Source of the DNA: Pseudopithomyces maydicus
Lineage: Eukaryota > Ascomycota > Dothideomycetes > Pleosporales > Didymosphaeriaceae
NCBI GenBank assembly: GCA_026873275.1
Contig: JANTUC010000011.1
Coordinates: 310,001 to 374,000, forward strand
Length of the DNA: 64,000 nucleotides
Direction of reading: 5' to 3'
Shown: positions 32,372 through 43,641 of the stretch, piece by piece
How positions within the stretch are numbered: the first letter of the stretch is position 1
How the letters are laid out: each line of letters begins with the position of its first letter
Translations under genes and position numbers: made by a program
Notes under the pieces: model-generated
The model's input: the letters and a program-made list of their open reading frames with translations, nothing else
The model's database searches: none
Told to the model about the DNA's origin: nothing

Positions 32372-33165
32372 CTAGGAGTCGCCTTTTAATTTTTCCTCAA
32401 TGTCGTCCAGATCGTCCGCGCTGTCGATCTCAATTATCTTATTGACCTCGGCCGTGTTGCGCATCAGCTCCTTGGCGCCCGCGTATAGCATCTTGACCTC
32501 GTTGTTGCAGGTCACGGGCAGGTAGTACAGCATGACATAGGGTACTGACAGGCGTCCGGAGTCCTAAGGCGACTGCTCAGCGGATGCATGTACAATACAG
32601 TAGTGACAAGGCAGGACAGGGCAGGGGAAGGCAGCGGGAGGCAAAGGCAAGGGGAGGGAAGGTTAGGCGTACAAGGGTCAGCGGGTAGCTGAGCAGGACG
32701 AAGCGCGGGGCATGGTCCGGGAGCTCGTCGGCCAGCTCTTGCACGTTGGAGTAGACGTCTCCGTCGACTGGGCGTATCTCCAACGTCTTCTTGTCGATCT
32801 CGTCTGGCGCGCACAGGCGTCAGCCTTGTCATAGCATGTATTTGGATTACTGTACGGTATACAGTACGGTACAGCAAAGTACAGCAAAGTACAGCACGGT
32901 ACAGCGCACGAGGGCTAGCGGGACCGGGGCTGCGACCACGCGACGACCACAGGCGTGCCAGGTACGACGGTGCTGCGTAAGAGATATCAGACTATAGCAT
33001 ACAGATGATGGCCTGGGGGTCTTTGGCGCGCGAGGTGCCCAGGCGAAACTTGCGCAGCTTCTGTTTCGTCTCCTCGGAAAAGGTGTACAGCCTCGACTCG
33101 GACGACTGGGCACTCGTTAGCTGCGGAGGGTCGTGGAGGGTCGTGGGTGCTCCGGGACGTGCCAT
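32372..33165 (-). CDS. Glia maturation factor-like ADF/cofilin-fold protein (Gmf1/Aim7)
   Basis: This actin/Arp2/3-regulating protein promotes branch disassembly and inhibits Arp2/3 in characterised GMF proteins. Exons are 33165-33003, 32803-32673 and 32563-32372, giving 161 residues. Introns are 199 and 109 bp, and both joins are in frame. The ADF-H fold is visible as SRLYTFSEETKQKLRKFRLG, IIYEIDKKTLEIRP, ELADELPDHAPRFVLLSYPL, GRLSVPYVMLYYLPVTCNNE, MLYAGAKELMRNTAEVNKII and a terminal DDLDDIEEKL. An in-frame Met eight codons upstream (33189) is an alternative start. The first intron is unusually long for this window because it contains a GTACAGCAAA-type repeat. It is transcribed divergently from the molybdopterin-binding gene across about 250 bp. 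Confidence 0.9.
32849..32905. repeat. Intronic TACAG(C/T) repeat with a short inverted repeat
   Basis: Inside intron 1 of the GMF gene are repeats of GTACAGCAAA/GTACAGCACG. They begin with TACTGTA-CGGTA-TACAGTA, whose arms are complementary. It is a simple-sequence expansion without coding content. Confidence 0.65.
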
Positions 33166-33414
33166 TGCTGCGGGTATCGTGGAAGACACGCCGTATAAAG
33201 TTTGTTTCGTGTGCGATGGGCGAAAAGCAGGGCGAGGGCGGAGTGGGATGGGCGCGAGGCTCCGGAGGTGGGCTTGATTGGAGGTGCGGGGCAGCTTCCG
33301 TGAACACGCTACGCGGACGCGACAGTCGTCGACGTCGGCTGCCAGCGCTGGCCATGCACCTAGCTACCTAGCAGCCAGCTTCTTCACCACCACCACGTCC
33401 TCGGTTGCATCTCT
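33166..33414. promoter_or_regulatory. Bidirectional promoter between the GMF and molybdopterin-binding genes
   Basis: Only 249 bp separate the two ATGs on opposite strands, so both promoters must overlap here. The sequence is GC-rich without an obvious TATA box. Confidence 0.55.
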
Positions 33415-34599
33415 ATGTTCGGTAGACTGGCCCAGGTAGCTAGCCACTTGTCGCGCCCTCTCCCCATCTACCGGCACGCCCACCGCCCAGCTGCTCCGTG
33501 GCCGCCGTCTCGCATTGCGTCATCCATCATGGCCGGCACCGTCCAGGGCAAGAGCCTAATCCACACCGCCGCCTGTCTGATCATCGGAGATGAGGTGCTC
33601 GGGGGCAAGGTACGCATCTCGCAAGCGCGTACCGCTCGTGTGGAGCTTCAGCTAACGCGCCCCCCAAGACGGTAGACACGAACTCGGTACGCACATCCAC
33701 GGGAGCTGCCTGACATGCATGGTCCGCTAACAGCTTGGAGGCCTACCTGGCCAAGTTTTGCTTCGCCCTCGGCATCAACCTGAAGCGAATCGAAGTCATT
33801 GCCGACGATGAGGGTGAGATCATGGAGGCCGTTCGGCGCATGTCGAGCAACTACGACTTTGTCGTCACGTCGGGCGGCATTGGGCCCACGTATGCACTGC
33901 CCAGTCCCTACCGCGCCTTGCATGCGCCTGTCCGTCTGATCGAGCGTTGACCGTGGCCCTAGACACGACGATATCACGTACCAATCCATCGCGAAGGCAT
34001 TCGACCTGCCGCTAAAGCAGCACGACGCTGCCTACGAGCGCATGAAGCGACTCTCCAAACCGCACCCCTCGCAGCCCAACTTCGACTGGAACACACCGTC
34101 AGCCGCGCTCACAGCCAAGAAGCGCATGATCATTCTGCCATACAACGACGCGGTACCGGATGAAGAGCAGGTCATCTTCACCGACGACTCGCTCTGGGTG
34201 CCGGTGGCTTGTGTCAATGGCAATGTGCACATATTGCCCGGCGTGCCAAGACTGTTCGAGAAGATGCTGAACGGGCTCAAGTCCCGGCTGCTGCCCCGGT
34301 TGACGGACCCAGAAGGCAAGGGTGTGCTGCGCATATTGATCTCAACGCCTCTGCCAGAGAGCGCTGTGGCCGGGTACCTGACGGAGCTGGCAGCACGGAC
34401 GGAGCCCAAGGGCGTCAAGGTCGGCAGCTACCCGAGGTGGGGCAAGGAAAACAACACGGTGACGCTGGTCGGGCGGGATGTGGAGTTTATGGAATCGCTG
34501 GTGGCAGAGGTGGAAAAGGCGGTTCAGGGGCGGCGGGTTGCGGTCGAAGGGGAGGACGACGCGGCGCAGGCAGATCCCAAGAAGACCGAGGTGGCGTAG
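33415..34599 (+). CDS. Molybdopterin-binding-domain protein (MoCF/CinA-like, FLAD1 N-domain type)
   Basis: Four exons, 33415-33609, 33669-33686 (an 18 nt micro-exon), 33741-33889 and 33963-34599, give 332 residues. The fold is that of MoCF/CinA: ACLIIGDEVLGGKTVDTNS, FCFALGINLKRIEVIADDE and VVTSGGIGPTHDD. The first about 38 residues are Arg/Pro/Ser/Ala-rich with no acidic residue (MFGRLAQVASHLSRPLPIYR), like a mitochondrial presequence; a second Met at 33529 would give a cytosolic form. Intron 2 needs a GAG acceptor to keep the frame (TNS then AYLAKF); the neighbouring CAG would shift it. In eukaryotic FLAD1 this domain hydrolyses FAD. Here the FAD-synthase domain is absent, so the role is uncertain. 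The C-terminus is acidic and probably disordered. Confidence 0.85.
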
Positions 34600-35991
34600 G
34601 GCTGCATGTGCAAGTAGGCAAGTAGGCAAGCATGTATGTATGTAATCACGGTGGTAAATATAAAGAGGGGCCTAGGGCAAGAGCCATTGTTGGGAGGTTC
34701 TGTTAGATGACTCGCAGAAATTCAATCGAGCGGACGGCGGGCGGGCTACTAGGCTAGGCTTCTCGAAGGCGCGTGGAAGGTTCAGCAGAGTTGCCGTGCC
34801 ACTACGCAGCAGCGCTCCGAGCCAATGTCCTGGACAGTTTGGCGGCGCGGTTGGCGATCTGCAGGGTGACTTGGTTCGCAGCGTTGTTTGATGGCGAGAC
34901 GGGCGTGCGAGGGGTGCGAGGGGTGCGAGGGGTGCGAGGGGTGCGAGGGCAGGCAGGCAGGCAGGCAGGCAGGCAGGCAAGCCGGCAGACAGGCAAGGGT
35001 GCGAAGCGACTGGCGCTGCAGGTGGGTGTTGGTAGGCTGTAGGCAGGGCGGCAGGGCAGGGCAGCCCAGGGCAGCCAGGGCAGCAGCACTCCCGCCCCCG
35101 CCCCGTGCGACCATGCGTTCTCGCGCCCGCATGCAACGGAGCGTCAGGTGACATGCAGCGCTGGGCAACTGGGCAACTGGGCACCTGGGCAGGGCTCCGG
35201 CCAGCTGGGGCGGTGGTGATGTATTGCCCATGTCACTTGCGAGGAGAGGAGTAGAGGAGTCGTCGTCTGTCTTATATCATATTGCCTCCCTCCAGTGTCC
35301 GTCCGTCCTGCGCTCTCCTGTCCGGCCTTGGGGCCAGTGAGCCTTGGGACGTGTAGAATCCCGACCCTGGCTCCACGGCTCGCTCGCTCTGAGGCAAGAA
35401 GCCGCCCGCCGCGCTCCCTCGAGCCGCGCCAGGTGTCGCTGGCCAGCACGGTTGGATGGCTGGCTGGCTGGCTGGCTCGCTCGCTCGCTCGCGGGCTGGC
35501 TGGCGGGCCATGCAGGCGGCGGTTAAAGCGTTCGCTGCTCTGGACGCGCTCTGATGCCGGTGCTCAGACGTCGCGATTCGTGGGGACGCTCTGTTCGCGC
35601 TGGTGCCGTCGCGCTATTGTGGCGACAAATCAGACGTGGGCACGGCCTGTCCTCTAGCCTTCGCCAGGCGCAGGGCCCCAGAACTCGTCGTTTTTGCTGC
35701 CGGAGCACTCAAGGCGACCTCCCCGTCTCTCCAGACACCCTGACAGCTCCCAGGTGAAGTCCACGCCCAAGCACCGCCCCCGCCCGCGCAACCACCGCCC
35801 GCCCCAATTGCTTGCTCCCTCCTCTTGCCGCCGTGACAGCACAACCACCTGCCTGCTGCCTGCCTCTGCCTCCCTTGGATCGCCGCACCACCGTCCTCCG
35901 TGCCCGCCTCCTCCAGGACCTCCTCCAGGACCCCATCCAGGTCCCCCATCCAGGTCCCGAAACCCATCGCGCATAGTCACACTCGCACACA
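34600..35991. other. Intergenic region and 5' leader of ras, with minisatellites
   Basis: GTGCGAGGG is repeated about five times and runs into a GGCA tract (34905-34998). A CTGG/CTCG repeat lies at 35457-35510. From about 35690 to 35990 the sequence becomes C-rich and pyrimidine-rich, as expected of a long 5' UTR for the Ras gene. Large overlapping ORFs here (up to 170 codons) are low-complexity by-products of these repeats and are not genes. Confidence 0.55.
34905..34998. repeat. GTGCGAGGG minisatellite joined to a GGCA microsatellite
   Basis: About five near-perfect 9-10 bp GTGCGAGGG units are followed by eight GGCA units and degenerate GCCGGCAGACAGGCA. Confidence 0.85.
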
Positions 35992-36818
35992 ATGGCATCA
36001 AAGGTGCACACCGCCCTCCCCCCACCATCCCGACCCCCTGGCCCGACCCGAAAGCTGACCCTCCTCCCCTTCTAGTTCCTGCGAGAATACAAGCTGGTAG
36101 TCGTCGGCGGCGGCGGTGTGGGAAAGTCTTGCTTGACCATCCAGCTCATCCAGTCCCACTTCGTCGACGAGTACGATCCGACCATCGAGGGTGAGCCGCT
36201 TCCACCGCCATCCGCACCTCCGACCCCCCAGAGCTAACGCCCGCCAGACTCCTACCGCAAGCAGTGCGTCATCGACGATGAGGTTGCGCTGCTCGACGTG
36301 CTCGACACCGCCGGCCAGGAGGAGTACTCGGCCATGCGCGAGCAGTACATGCGGACCGGCGAGGGCTTCCTGCTCGTCTACTCGATAACCGACCGCCAGT
36401 CGTTCGAAGAGATCATGACCTTCCAGCAGCAGATCCTCCGGGTCAAGGACAAGGACTACTTCCCCATGATTGTGGTTGGAAACAAGTGCGATCTGGACGG
36501 CGAGCGACAGGTGTCAACACAGGGTAAGTCATGTCTCGCCCTCGCATCCCTTCGCGGTGCAATTTTCTAACATCACATGCAGAGGGCCAGAACCTGGCAC
36601 GGCAATTCGGCTGCAAGTTCATCGAGACCTCGGCCAAGTCCCGGATCAACGTCGACAACGCCTTCTACGACATTGTCCGAGAAATCCGCAGATACAACAA
36701 GGAGATGTCGTCGTACCAGGGCGCAGGATCGGGCGGCCAGCAGAACGGCGTTTCCAAGATGGGTGTGGAAGACGGCGGCGAGGAGAAGAAGGGCTGCTGC
36801 GGATGCGTGGTCATGTAA
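35992..36818 (+). CDS. ras1: Ras small GTPase (Ras1/RasA type)
   Basis: This is the growth-signalling GTPase, membrane-anchored by lipids. Four exons, 35992-36003, 36076-36190, 36248-36523 and 36583-36818, give 212 residues. The first exon is only 12 nt (Met-Ala-Ser-Lys). G-box motifs are intact: P-loop GGGGVGKS, switch I YDPTIEDSY, switch [17 protein letters not shown] and ETSAK. The wild-type residues at positions equivalent to human 12, 13 and 61 are Gly, Gly, Gln. The hypervariable tail is Gly/Lys-rich and ends CCGCVVM: a CAAX box for farnesylation with adjacent Cys residues for palmitoylation. Effector-loop identity and length match fungal Ras1/RasA rather than Ras2/RasB, whose tail is longer. 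It lies between a GC-rich leader and a 4.9 kb stretch without genes. Confidence 0.96.
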
Positions 36819-39800
36819 GGGACGGAACGCGTCGAGTCGCGTGGAATGAAGAAGAAAGACCGTCGCCTCGAGTCCCGGGCAGCCTCGCTGCTGCTGCCCA
36901 CCAACGTCGTCGTGTCGAACCGACGTTGGCTCTCTCGGCCCCGGAGAGGTCGAAAATACATTGATACCTTTAGCACGTACTGCCGCTTTAACTTCGATCG
37001 GTTCTGGCAATCTAATCAGGATCGATCCTGTTACCCTTCTCCGACTTCTTTTTGAACCTCCCCTCCACATCCCCTAGGGTCTGCGCATGTTCGCGTTCGG
37101 TGTTTTGTCACGGTCATGGAACAATTGCTTTGCTTTACTGGCTGGGACGCGTACGGCCCCGTCTCCCGGGAATCAATTTTTTTCCCTCTATCTACCGGAA
37201 ACTGGCTGCGGAATTTCTCTTCCCCACACTTTCACGTACGACGGCAACTGCGCTTCGTACACCCTTTCTAGACCTACACTTTCCTACTACCTACCTACCT
37301 GGCATTGTGGTAAATTGTTCCAATTTTTTTTATTATCTAGTGTTTCCTTAACGTCCCGAGATGCTGCACACGAGGAAGGAAAGAAGGAAGGAAGGAGTGA
37401 TTGATGGATGGATGGATGGATGGAGTGAAAGCGTCGGCGAAAACATGTCTACAGGGAGAGAGGGGGAAACAAAAAAAAAGACATGTAATCTTTTTTTTTC
37501 ATCCACCCATCTCATTTTCCTTTACATCTACTTATTTAAATTTCCTTACCTTTTTTTCAAACTTTTGAGACATCTTATTCTACCTAACTACCACCTCTAG
37601 ATCGCATCATTTTTAACTTCTATGAAAATAATTCATCTCTTCTCTACCTAACTTGACTTATCGCCTGGTCCGAGAATTGTGCAGTGCAGCACCGCGCATC
37701 GCCGTGCCGTGCCGTACAAGTACATTGCAAACCGATAGATCGCATCGTTACACCCGACCTCACATTTCCAATCCCACTCCCACCCTCACCCTCACATCAC
37801 AAACCAGCACCTCGACTCACGCACCCCGCTCCCACCCTCCCTCCCCGAGTCATTTCCCTCCTCGTGCCCTGTTTTTGTTAAACCCTCCAACGCAGCCCAG
37901 AAACCTTCCCTGGCTCCGAACCTAAACTCTATCTCGAGCACGCACACACACGCCGTTTTTCACCCACCGATTGCGTGGCCCGAATCGCGCCTCGTGGCCG
38001 GTACGCTAAGGGGGCGCGGACGGGGTGTGGAAGCTTTCGCGGTGGCGGGCTAGACTAGCTGGACTAGCTGCGGGATGGGGTGCGGTTTGGGTAGGTACGT
38101 AGGTAGGTAGGTAGGTAGGGGAGTTGGGTGGGTGCTGGTGCAGGTGCAGGTGGGTGGTCACGAGGGGGGTGGTAGACGGCGATTATGTGTGGAGGCTAGG
38201 ACTAGACTGGACAGATGGGTAGATAGATAGATGTAGGTATATGTTTCTTTTGTGCTATGTATGTACGTATGTTTGTACCTACGTGCATGTGTGCGGGAGC
38301 GCTAGACTAGAGTTTAGGTCTGACTGTTATCGACCTACCTAGCCTAGCACCTGTGTACACATGGATGGAAGGATATACGAAAGAACGGTAGGTTTAAGGG
38401 TTTCCGAGGGCGAAGGGAGGGTAAGGATCGGAGGGGGACCCACTGCCACGAGTTGGGCGTCGCGTGTTGGGCAGGCGGATGCAGGGCGTGGGTTGTTTCA
38501 GGTGGGGTGTGGTGGGGATAGGATGGTGGTGCTTGGGATAGGATGGTGTCGGGTGGTTGTCTAAATTGGTTAACTTGATGGCGGTGGGTACCTAGATAGG
38601 TGTGTGTTCGTTTATCTACGTAGCTAGCTAGATAGCTAGTTATCTTCGTGTTTGGGTATCTCCGTGCGTGTACACATCAGCGTCGACATCTCACGTATCT
38701 ACGTATCTACATATCTACATATCTACATATCTTCACACATACATACAATAACACATACGTAACACACCCTACCCTCCCTCGCCTACCCAGCAACACTGCA
38801 CATGTGAAATCCCAAACCCGCCCAGAACGATCAGCGCCCCCATCGCGTGCTCCGAGGCAAATCCCTTCCCCTTGGGTCTCCCCCGTCCGTGGCACCTACA
38901 GCATGCTACATAAAGACGGTACCCACGCCACGCCACACACGTGCGCCGCAGATCGATTCCATGTAATTTATCTAAGTAGGTATGGAAGTAGGCTATTTTT
39001 TGCCTGCGAAAGTAGGGAGGTGGCGGATGCGGGGGACACGTGTGAGGCGGGTAGAGCCGGGAGGAGATCCGGAGGGCTGGTTGGGAGGGGAGGGGATGGG
39101 TTGGGATGGGTTGGTGGTGGTGTGTGTGCATGCTTGTTGTATGTCTATTTGTGTGTGCAGGCGGACGAGCGAGGTACTCCGGTGGAAGCCGAGTCGGAAA
39201 GGAATAGTATTGTGTGCACATGTATGTATGTACACGTATGTGTTTATGTACGTATATCCACATATACATACATACATGAGGTGCGCCTTCCTGTTTCCAC
39301 GCGGAGGGGTCGAATACGTTAGATATCCCGCATGCTGCGTAGCCCTCGGTAGCCAATCCACGTGCTCCCGAGGCGGACGGATTGCTGCCCGGGTGGACTG
39401 ATGGACTGGCGGGCTGGACGCTGTGTTTGGAGCGCCATATTGCTTACGCTGCTGTGGCGTGGTGTACCTGCTTAAGGCACGTATTGGAGGCGCTCGTGCT
39501 GCGCGATGGCCTGGGAATAGACTTCAATCCGGACACATGGTCGTGGTGAGCCCACGGGCAGGATCCTATCTATTTAGGTATCTGACTTCCTACCTACCTT
39601 CTCTAGGTATGTAGATATGTACGTATGATGAATGTGCGTGTGTAAGCACAACCTCGGACTCCGGCCCTATATTAACACACCCATGCCTACGTACCCTGCG
39701 TCTACCACCCTCCCCATTGCACACCTACCCCCCGCCCGGTCGCAGAAACGGCCTCCCGCCGTTTATCTTTTCCCGCCTCCCCTCCAAGCCTTCGGAACAC

Positions 39801-41760
39801 CCGTCCCGCAGAGCAGGTCGAGACGCCGCCGGGTTCGCACTCACCTCCCATCCCATCCCATCTGCACATACATATGTACATGTACATGCGAGCACACTAT
39901 GTCCACGCCCCAATTGGCCACCGCCCTGCATGCGCGTCGAGAATCTGCCCACCGCCTGCGCAAATATATGGATTTATATATAGCCGTGAGCCAATCAGCG
40001 GGGCGGATGGGGCTGCTTTTTTTTTTGCTTTCGTGAGCGGGTGAATTGGGTGGAGGGGGTGTTCGGTAAGTGGGTGCGGGAGTGCGGAGGTTGGGATGGG
40101 TACATGCATGCGTGTGTGCGCGCGTGCGTGCATGCGTATGGTACATGACTTGGAATGGGGCGATACGTACATACATACGTCGTATACGACGGGATGCGAT
40201 ACGATACATACGAGGGGATGGGTAGGATTTTTTATGTATGTGGGTGGTCCGAAGTGGATCTATGGCGCGTGTGTGCACTACATGTATGCTCCGTATGGGG
40301 TTTTGCGTTCCCCATCCGTGCGCGACGGTTGTCTGAGATCAGATGCACCGTGTGTTTGAGCTAGACGGGGAGCTGGGGTTAGGCAGGTCATGGTGCGGAC
40401 ACTAGGATCGTGTGGTATGGGGAAAGGAGGGAACTGGTGGGTAGGTAGGATTCTGTCTTACGCGCACGTTTGCCGAGTGCAAACAGGACGTGTAGATGGC
40501 GATGAGATCCCGACCTTCCGTCCCATCCGTCGTCAGAGACAGGCTACCTTGATCCTTTGAAAGACCCATCACTCCGTACATACGGACGTAGGCGCAGGGC
40601 TTGATCGGGACCGGACGGGTGAAGATTCTGCGTTTGTGGTGAGGGATCCTGGCTGCGGACCGATCCTATGAGGATGACGGCCCGAAGGACGGTGGTGAGA
40701 GCTGACATGTAAGCTGCGGATAGAACGAACAGGGCGGAAGGGGGCCCGCATCTTCGCCCGTCAGCGTGGAATGGGGCGTATTTTGGTGCGGCTGCGGCAG
40801 AGGATCCCGATGGGAGAGAATAGGTAGGTGAGAATACGATCTGATGTGACGTGAGCAATGCGGAAGTGGCGCGAGTCAGCCTGTGAACAAGATCAGATTT
40901 CGGCTTGGGTGGTTTCTATTCCGAAGAAAGCGATGAGTACACTGGTGTTTTTCGGAATGATCCAGGCTGAATGATGTAATCCTCCTATGTTGGTCATCGT
41001 GTATGCTGTCCCCAGATAACACAACACTGTAAGATCCTGACATACATACCACGTTTTGTTTCGTCAACACCAGTATACCTTATCTTGGAATCCTTGTTGA
41101 AAAAAAGAAGGCATCCATCAAGTAATCGAAGGCATTCTAGACCGTGGATAGGGGCTGTCTTCTGCTTTTTGGCTGATGTATGTGACTTGCTGGGTAACAC
41201 AGCATTGTGATGCCACACGAATGACCTACGCCCTAATCAGTTCCAGAACGTCGTTCCCAGTTATCATAGCGACAATGTAGCAAGCAAATTGACACAGTAA
41301 ATTCTGCCCCGTTCATTGGTTAGAGTATCGTCGAGAGGTTCCAACAACAAGGACTTGGCTTTGGCGATATTCAATCATTCAGAACGTTCCAATTGGTCAC
41401 TAAAGGTAGTACAGTCTTACCTCCAGCATAGCATTTTATGGCCTATAGGATAGTCTAATAGTGGGACTAGGTCGATCATGCCCTTAATGTTTACTGTTAG
41501 TTCAAAGGACGTACAGACAGACCCACCAAATCCAGCGGGTCAACGTGGAGCCCACAACCACAATACTACAATATTTTAGACTATCTATTACCATAATCAT
41601 TGTTAACAGTGCATGTCTGATGAAAATGGACATAGACACATGTCGGGAAGCACTGAAATAAACACATGAACACATAGAGCATCATGACACGATCCAATCA
41701 AGGTCACCACACGTCTAGTGAAGAGTGAATCAATATAAAAATTAAATATCTGCGAATGAA
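36819..41760. other. 4.9 kb gene-poor, microsatellite-rich region downstream of ras
   Basis: No ORF here shows codon structure or homology. Contents: T-rich 3' flank of ras (37000-37620); GGAAGGAAGG and GATGGATGGATG tracts (37375-37425); C-rich stretch (37740-37920); TAGGTAGGTAGGTAGG (38090-38120); many ATGTATGTACGTATG and TACATACATACG motifs (38220-38300, 38650-38760, 39210-39290, 39590-39640, 40090-40210); and plain intergenic sequence from 40860 to 41760. The longest ORFs (38648-39322 and 38769-39356) overlap on opposite strands within the repeats. It could hold a long noncoding transcript, but nothing in the sequence proves one. Confidence 0.5.
38085..38120. repeat. GGTA microsatellite
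   Basis: A run of GGTA/GGTAC units in the ras-downstream desert. It is one of many related GTAG/CTAC tracts between 37.3 and 40.2 kb. Confidence 0.8.
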
Positions 41761-43641
41761 TCACGACTCCCCACTCCTACCTGGCCAAGCATCCACTAAT
41801 CCTTCCCAAATACTCACCTCTCCAAACTCGACCTCCCCGCCCTCCACAAAGAACCCCACATCCGTACTATCTTCGTACCAACTCCTTACCCAAGTGCTTA
41901 CCGCAAAGCGATCGTTGGCATGGACCTCAACAACCCCACCATCCACAACAATCGTAAGATTCAAGGTCTCGACGCTAGTGCCGTTACCGCTTGGGACATC
42001 AAACAGGCGGAATTTTCCTGATTCGTTCTCCGTGAGGATGCCAGAGGTTGTAGAAGCTGCGGCTGAGCTGTTGGAGCGATCGATGATGAGACTTTCGTTG
42101 GAGAATTGGTAGTAGATGTTCGTGTGCTCGTTTGGTCCGGAGAGAATGGAAAATCCGGCCCGGAGATCGTTGTTGGTGCGAGATGAGAATGAGATCGAGG
42201 AGGTGAGGAGGTAGTGCTTGGACCTCGGGCTCTGGTCTAGTACCTCGCTGGATGACTTGATACCCCCAGATTGCGTGGTGGTATTCGTAGCATTCTGTTG
42301 GAAAGAGGCGAGGGGCTCACGGGCTATTTGCTGTCGGAGCGTCGCGAGGGTGAGGGTACCGTTGTTGTTTTGTGATTCTACCCTCCAAGAACCCTGCTCC
42401 CGTGCTAGGGCATTGTCAATAACATCGATGTAGCCCACGCTGAGCTCCCTTGGCAGCAGAAGTGTTCCTGTCCAGTTTTGCTGGGCTGTTGGAAAGTCTG
42501 AAGTGCCGTAGAAATCACCGGTTAACCAGAGGTAGGTGATAAAACGATCTGGCGCACCGCTGCTTTGACTGGCCTGCGAAGACGCGGGCAAATGTTTCCC
42601 TGCGGCCGCATAGGCAGATCGGCCTGCATCCAGTCTCCCGGCCATGGATGGCACGAATTGTAGCTTTCCATCAACAAACTTGTTGGTTCCCGCAGCCCAC
42701 AACATCTCCCTATTGTCGGAAACCTGGGGAACGATAGGCGAGTACGACCATTCAGCACCAAGCGTAACGAAAGTTTCGCCGTCGGCGTTGTAGCCTTCTG
42801 AATCCAAAGCGAACAGATTCCCGACCTCGAAATTGAAGCCCCATCTTCCAGCCCAGCCTGCTTCAGACCATGTTGAATTCGCCTCTTCGCTCCACCACTG
42901 TCCCAAATACTCCCAATTCTCGAACTGTGGATCCTGCTCATATTGCCTGTAGAGAAACAAACTCGGACCTTCATTATGGATTCCGCCGGAGATGATCGTA
43001 TACCAGGTCCCATCACTGCTCTCCAATAATTTATCAAAGCTCGAGCTCTGGAATACAAATGGGTCTCGGAATCCAGTCACGTTGTAGCCAAACGGTGGAC
43101 TAGGAATGACAGGTCCGTGCTCCAGCTTGGTGAAATTGCGTCCACCATCCGTAGTAACGGCGAGCGATTGGGTTTCGCTGCCTTTGGTATACCGGATTGT
43201 CCATTGAATAGGTAGATAGTTCACGCTCGTATACAATAGTGTTGGTGTCCCGTTGATACCCTTTTCGATAACGCTCCCATCAAATACAGCAACGTGGTCA
43301 TTGATCCCGCCAGCCCGAATGAACGGCTCGGAGTTGGGATTGAGGTCAGTGTATGTCACCAAATCGGCGGTTGTCGCGCCTGAAGCGCCTAGGTGTAAGT
43401 AGCCCACGTGGAATAGGTTGGTTTCTGGGTCGGTGTAGTGCATACACGGATCACCGATTTGGCCGTAGGCAGGCAAAACATGAGCTCGAGGCCGCCATGT
43501 ATCGAACAAGGAAGCATTGGCCAGGGTGGTCAGATTCGGAGGTGTAGAGCTATAGTCGGGAGCATCATTCTGGCGGGTAAGGATGGGATGAACAGACAAG
43601 GCCGCTGCCGTGGGCACGACAAGTGAGCCGGAGAGCTTCAT
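41761..43641 (-). CDS. Secreted glycoside hydrolase family 32 (fructan/sucrose hydrolase)
   Basis: This single-exon gene encodes 626 residues. A signal peptide starts at 43641 (MKLSGSLVVPTAAALSVHP); an earlier in-frame Met would bury it. The GH32 five-bladed propeller carries the nucleophile region RPRAHVLPAYGQIGDPCMHY (GDP replacing the classical NDPNG), the stabilising GFRDPFVF (RDP motif), and the acid/base Glu in WGFNFEVGNLF (EV instead of EC). A C-terminal beta-sandwich follows, ending DDST-like and VEFGEVSIWEGL. More than ten N-glycosylation sequons are present (for example NGT, NST, NAT, NLT). The variant motifs match the group of fungal GH32 distant from classical invertase, so activity on sucrose, inulin or levan is uncertain. 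It is divergent from the U2A' gene across about 470 bp. Confidence 0.92.
   Translation of the reverse strand: MKLSGSLVVPTAAALSVHPILTRQNDAPDYSSTPPNLTTLANASLFDTWRPRAHVLPAYGQIGDPCMHYTDPETNLFHVGYLHLGASGATTADLVTYTDLNPNSEPFIRAGGINDHVAVFDGSVIEKGINGTPTLLYTSVNYLPIQWTIRYTKGSETQSLAVTTDGGRNFTKLEHGPVIPSPPFGYNVTGFRDPFVFQSSSFDKLLESSDGTWYTIISGGIHNEGPSLFLYRQYEQDPQFENWEYLGQWWSEEANSTWSEAGWAGRWGFNFEVGNLFALDSEGYNADGETFVTLGAEWSYSPIVPQVSDNREMLWAAGTNKFVDGKLQFVPSMAGRLDAGRSAYAAAGKHLPASSQASQSSGAPDRFITYLWLTGDFYGTSDFPTAQQNWTGTLLLPRELSVGYIDVIDNALAREQGSWRVESQNNNGTLTLATLRQQIAREPLASFQQNATNTTTQSGGIKSSSEVLDQSPRSKHYLLTSSISFSSRTNNDLRAGFSILSGPNEHTNIYYQFSNESLIIDRSNSSAAASTTSGILTENESGKFRLFDVPSGNGTSVETLNLTIVVDGGVVEVHANDRFAVSTWVRSWYEDSTDVGFFVEGGEVEFGEVSIWEGLVDAWPGRSGES

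Noticed and set aside
34672..35231. Overlapping 95-170 codon ORFs on both strands
   Set aside because: They are produced by GTGCGAGGG and GGCA repeats; low complexity in every frame.
38648..39356. 224-codon + ORF overlapping a 195-codon - ORF
   Set aside because: Both are built from TACATA/TGTATG microsatellites; no codon bias or recognisable domain.
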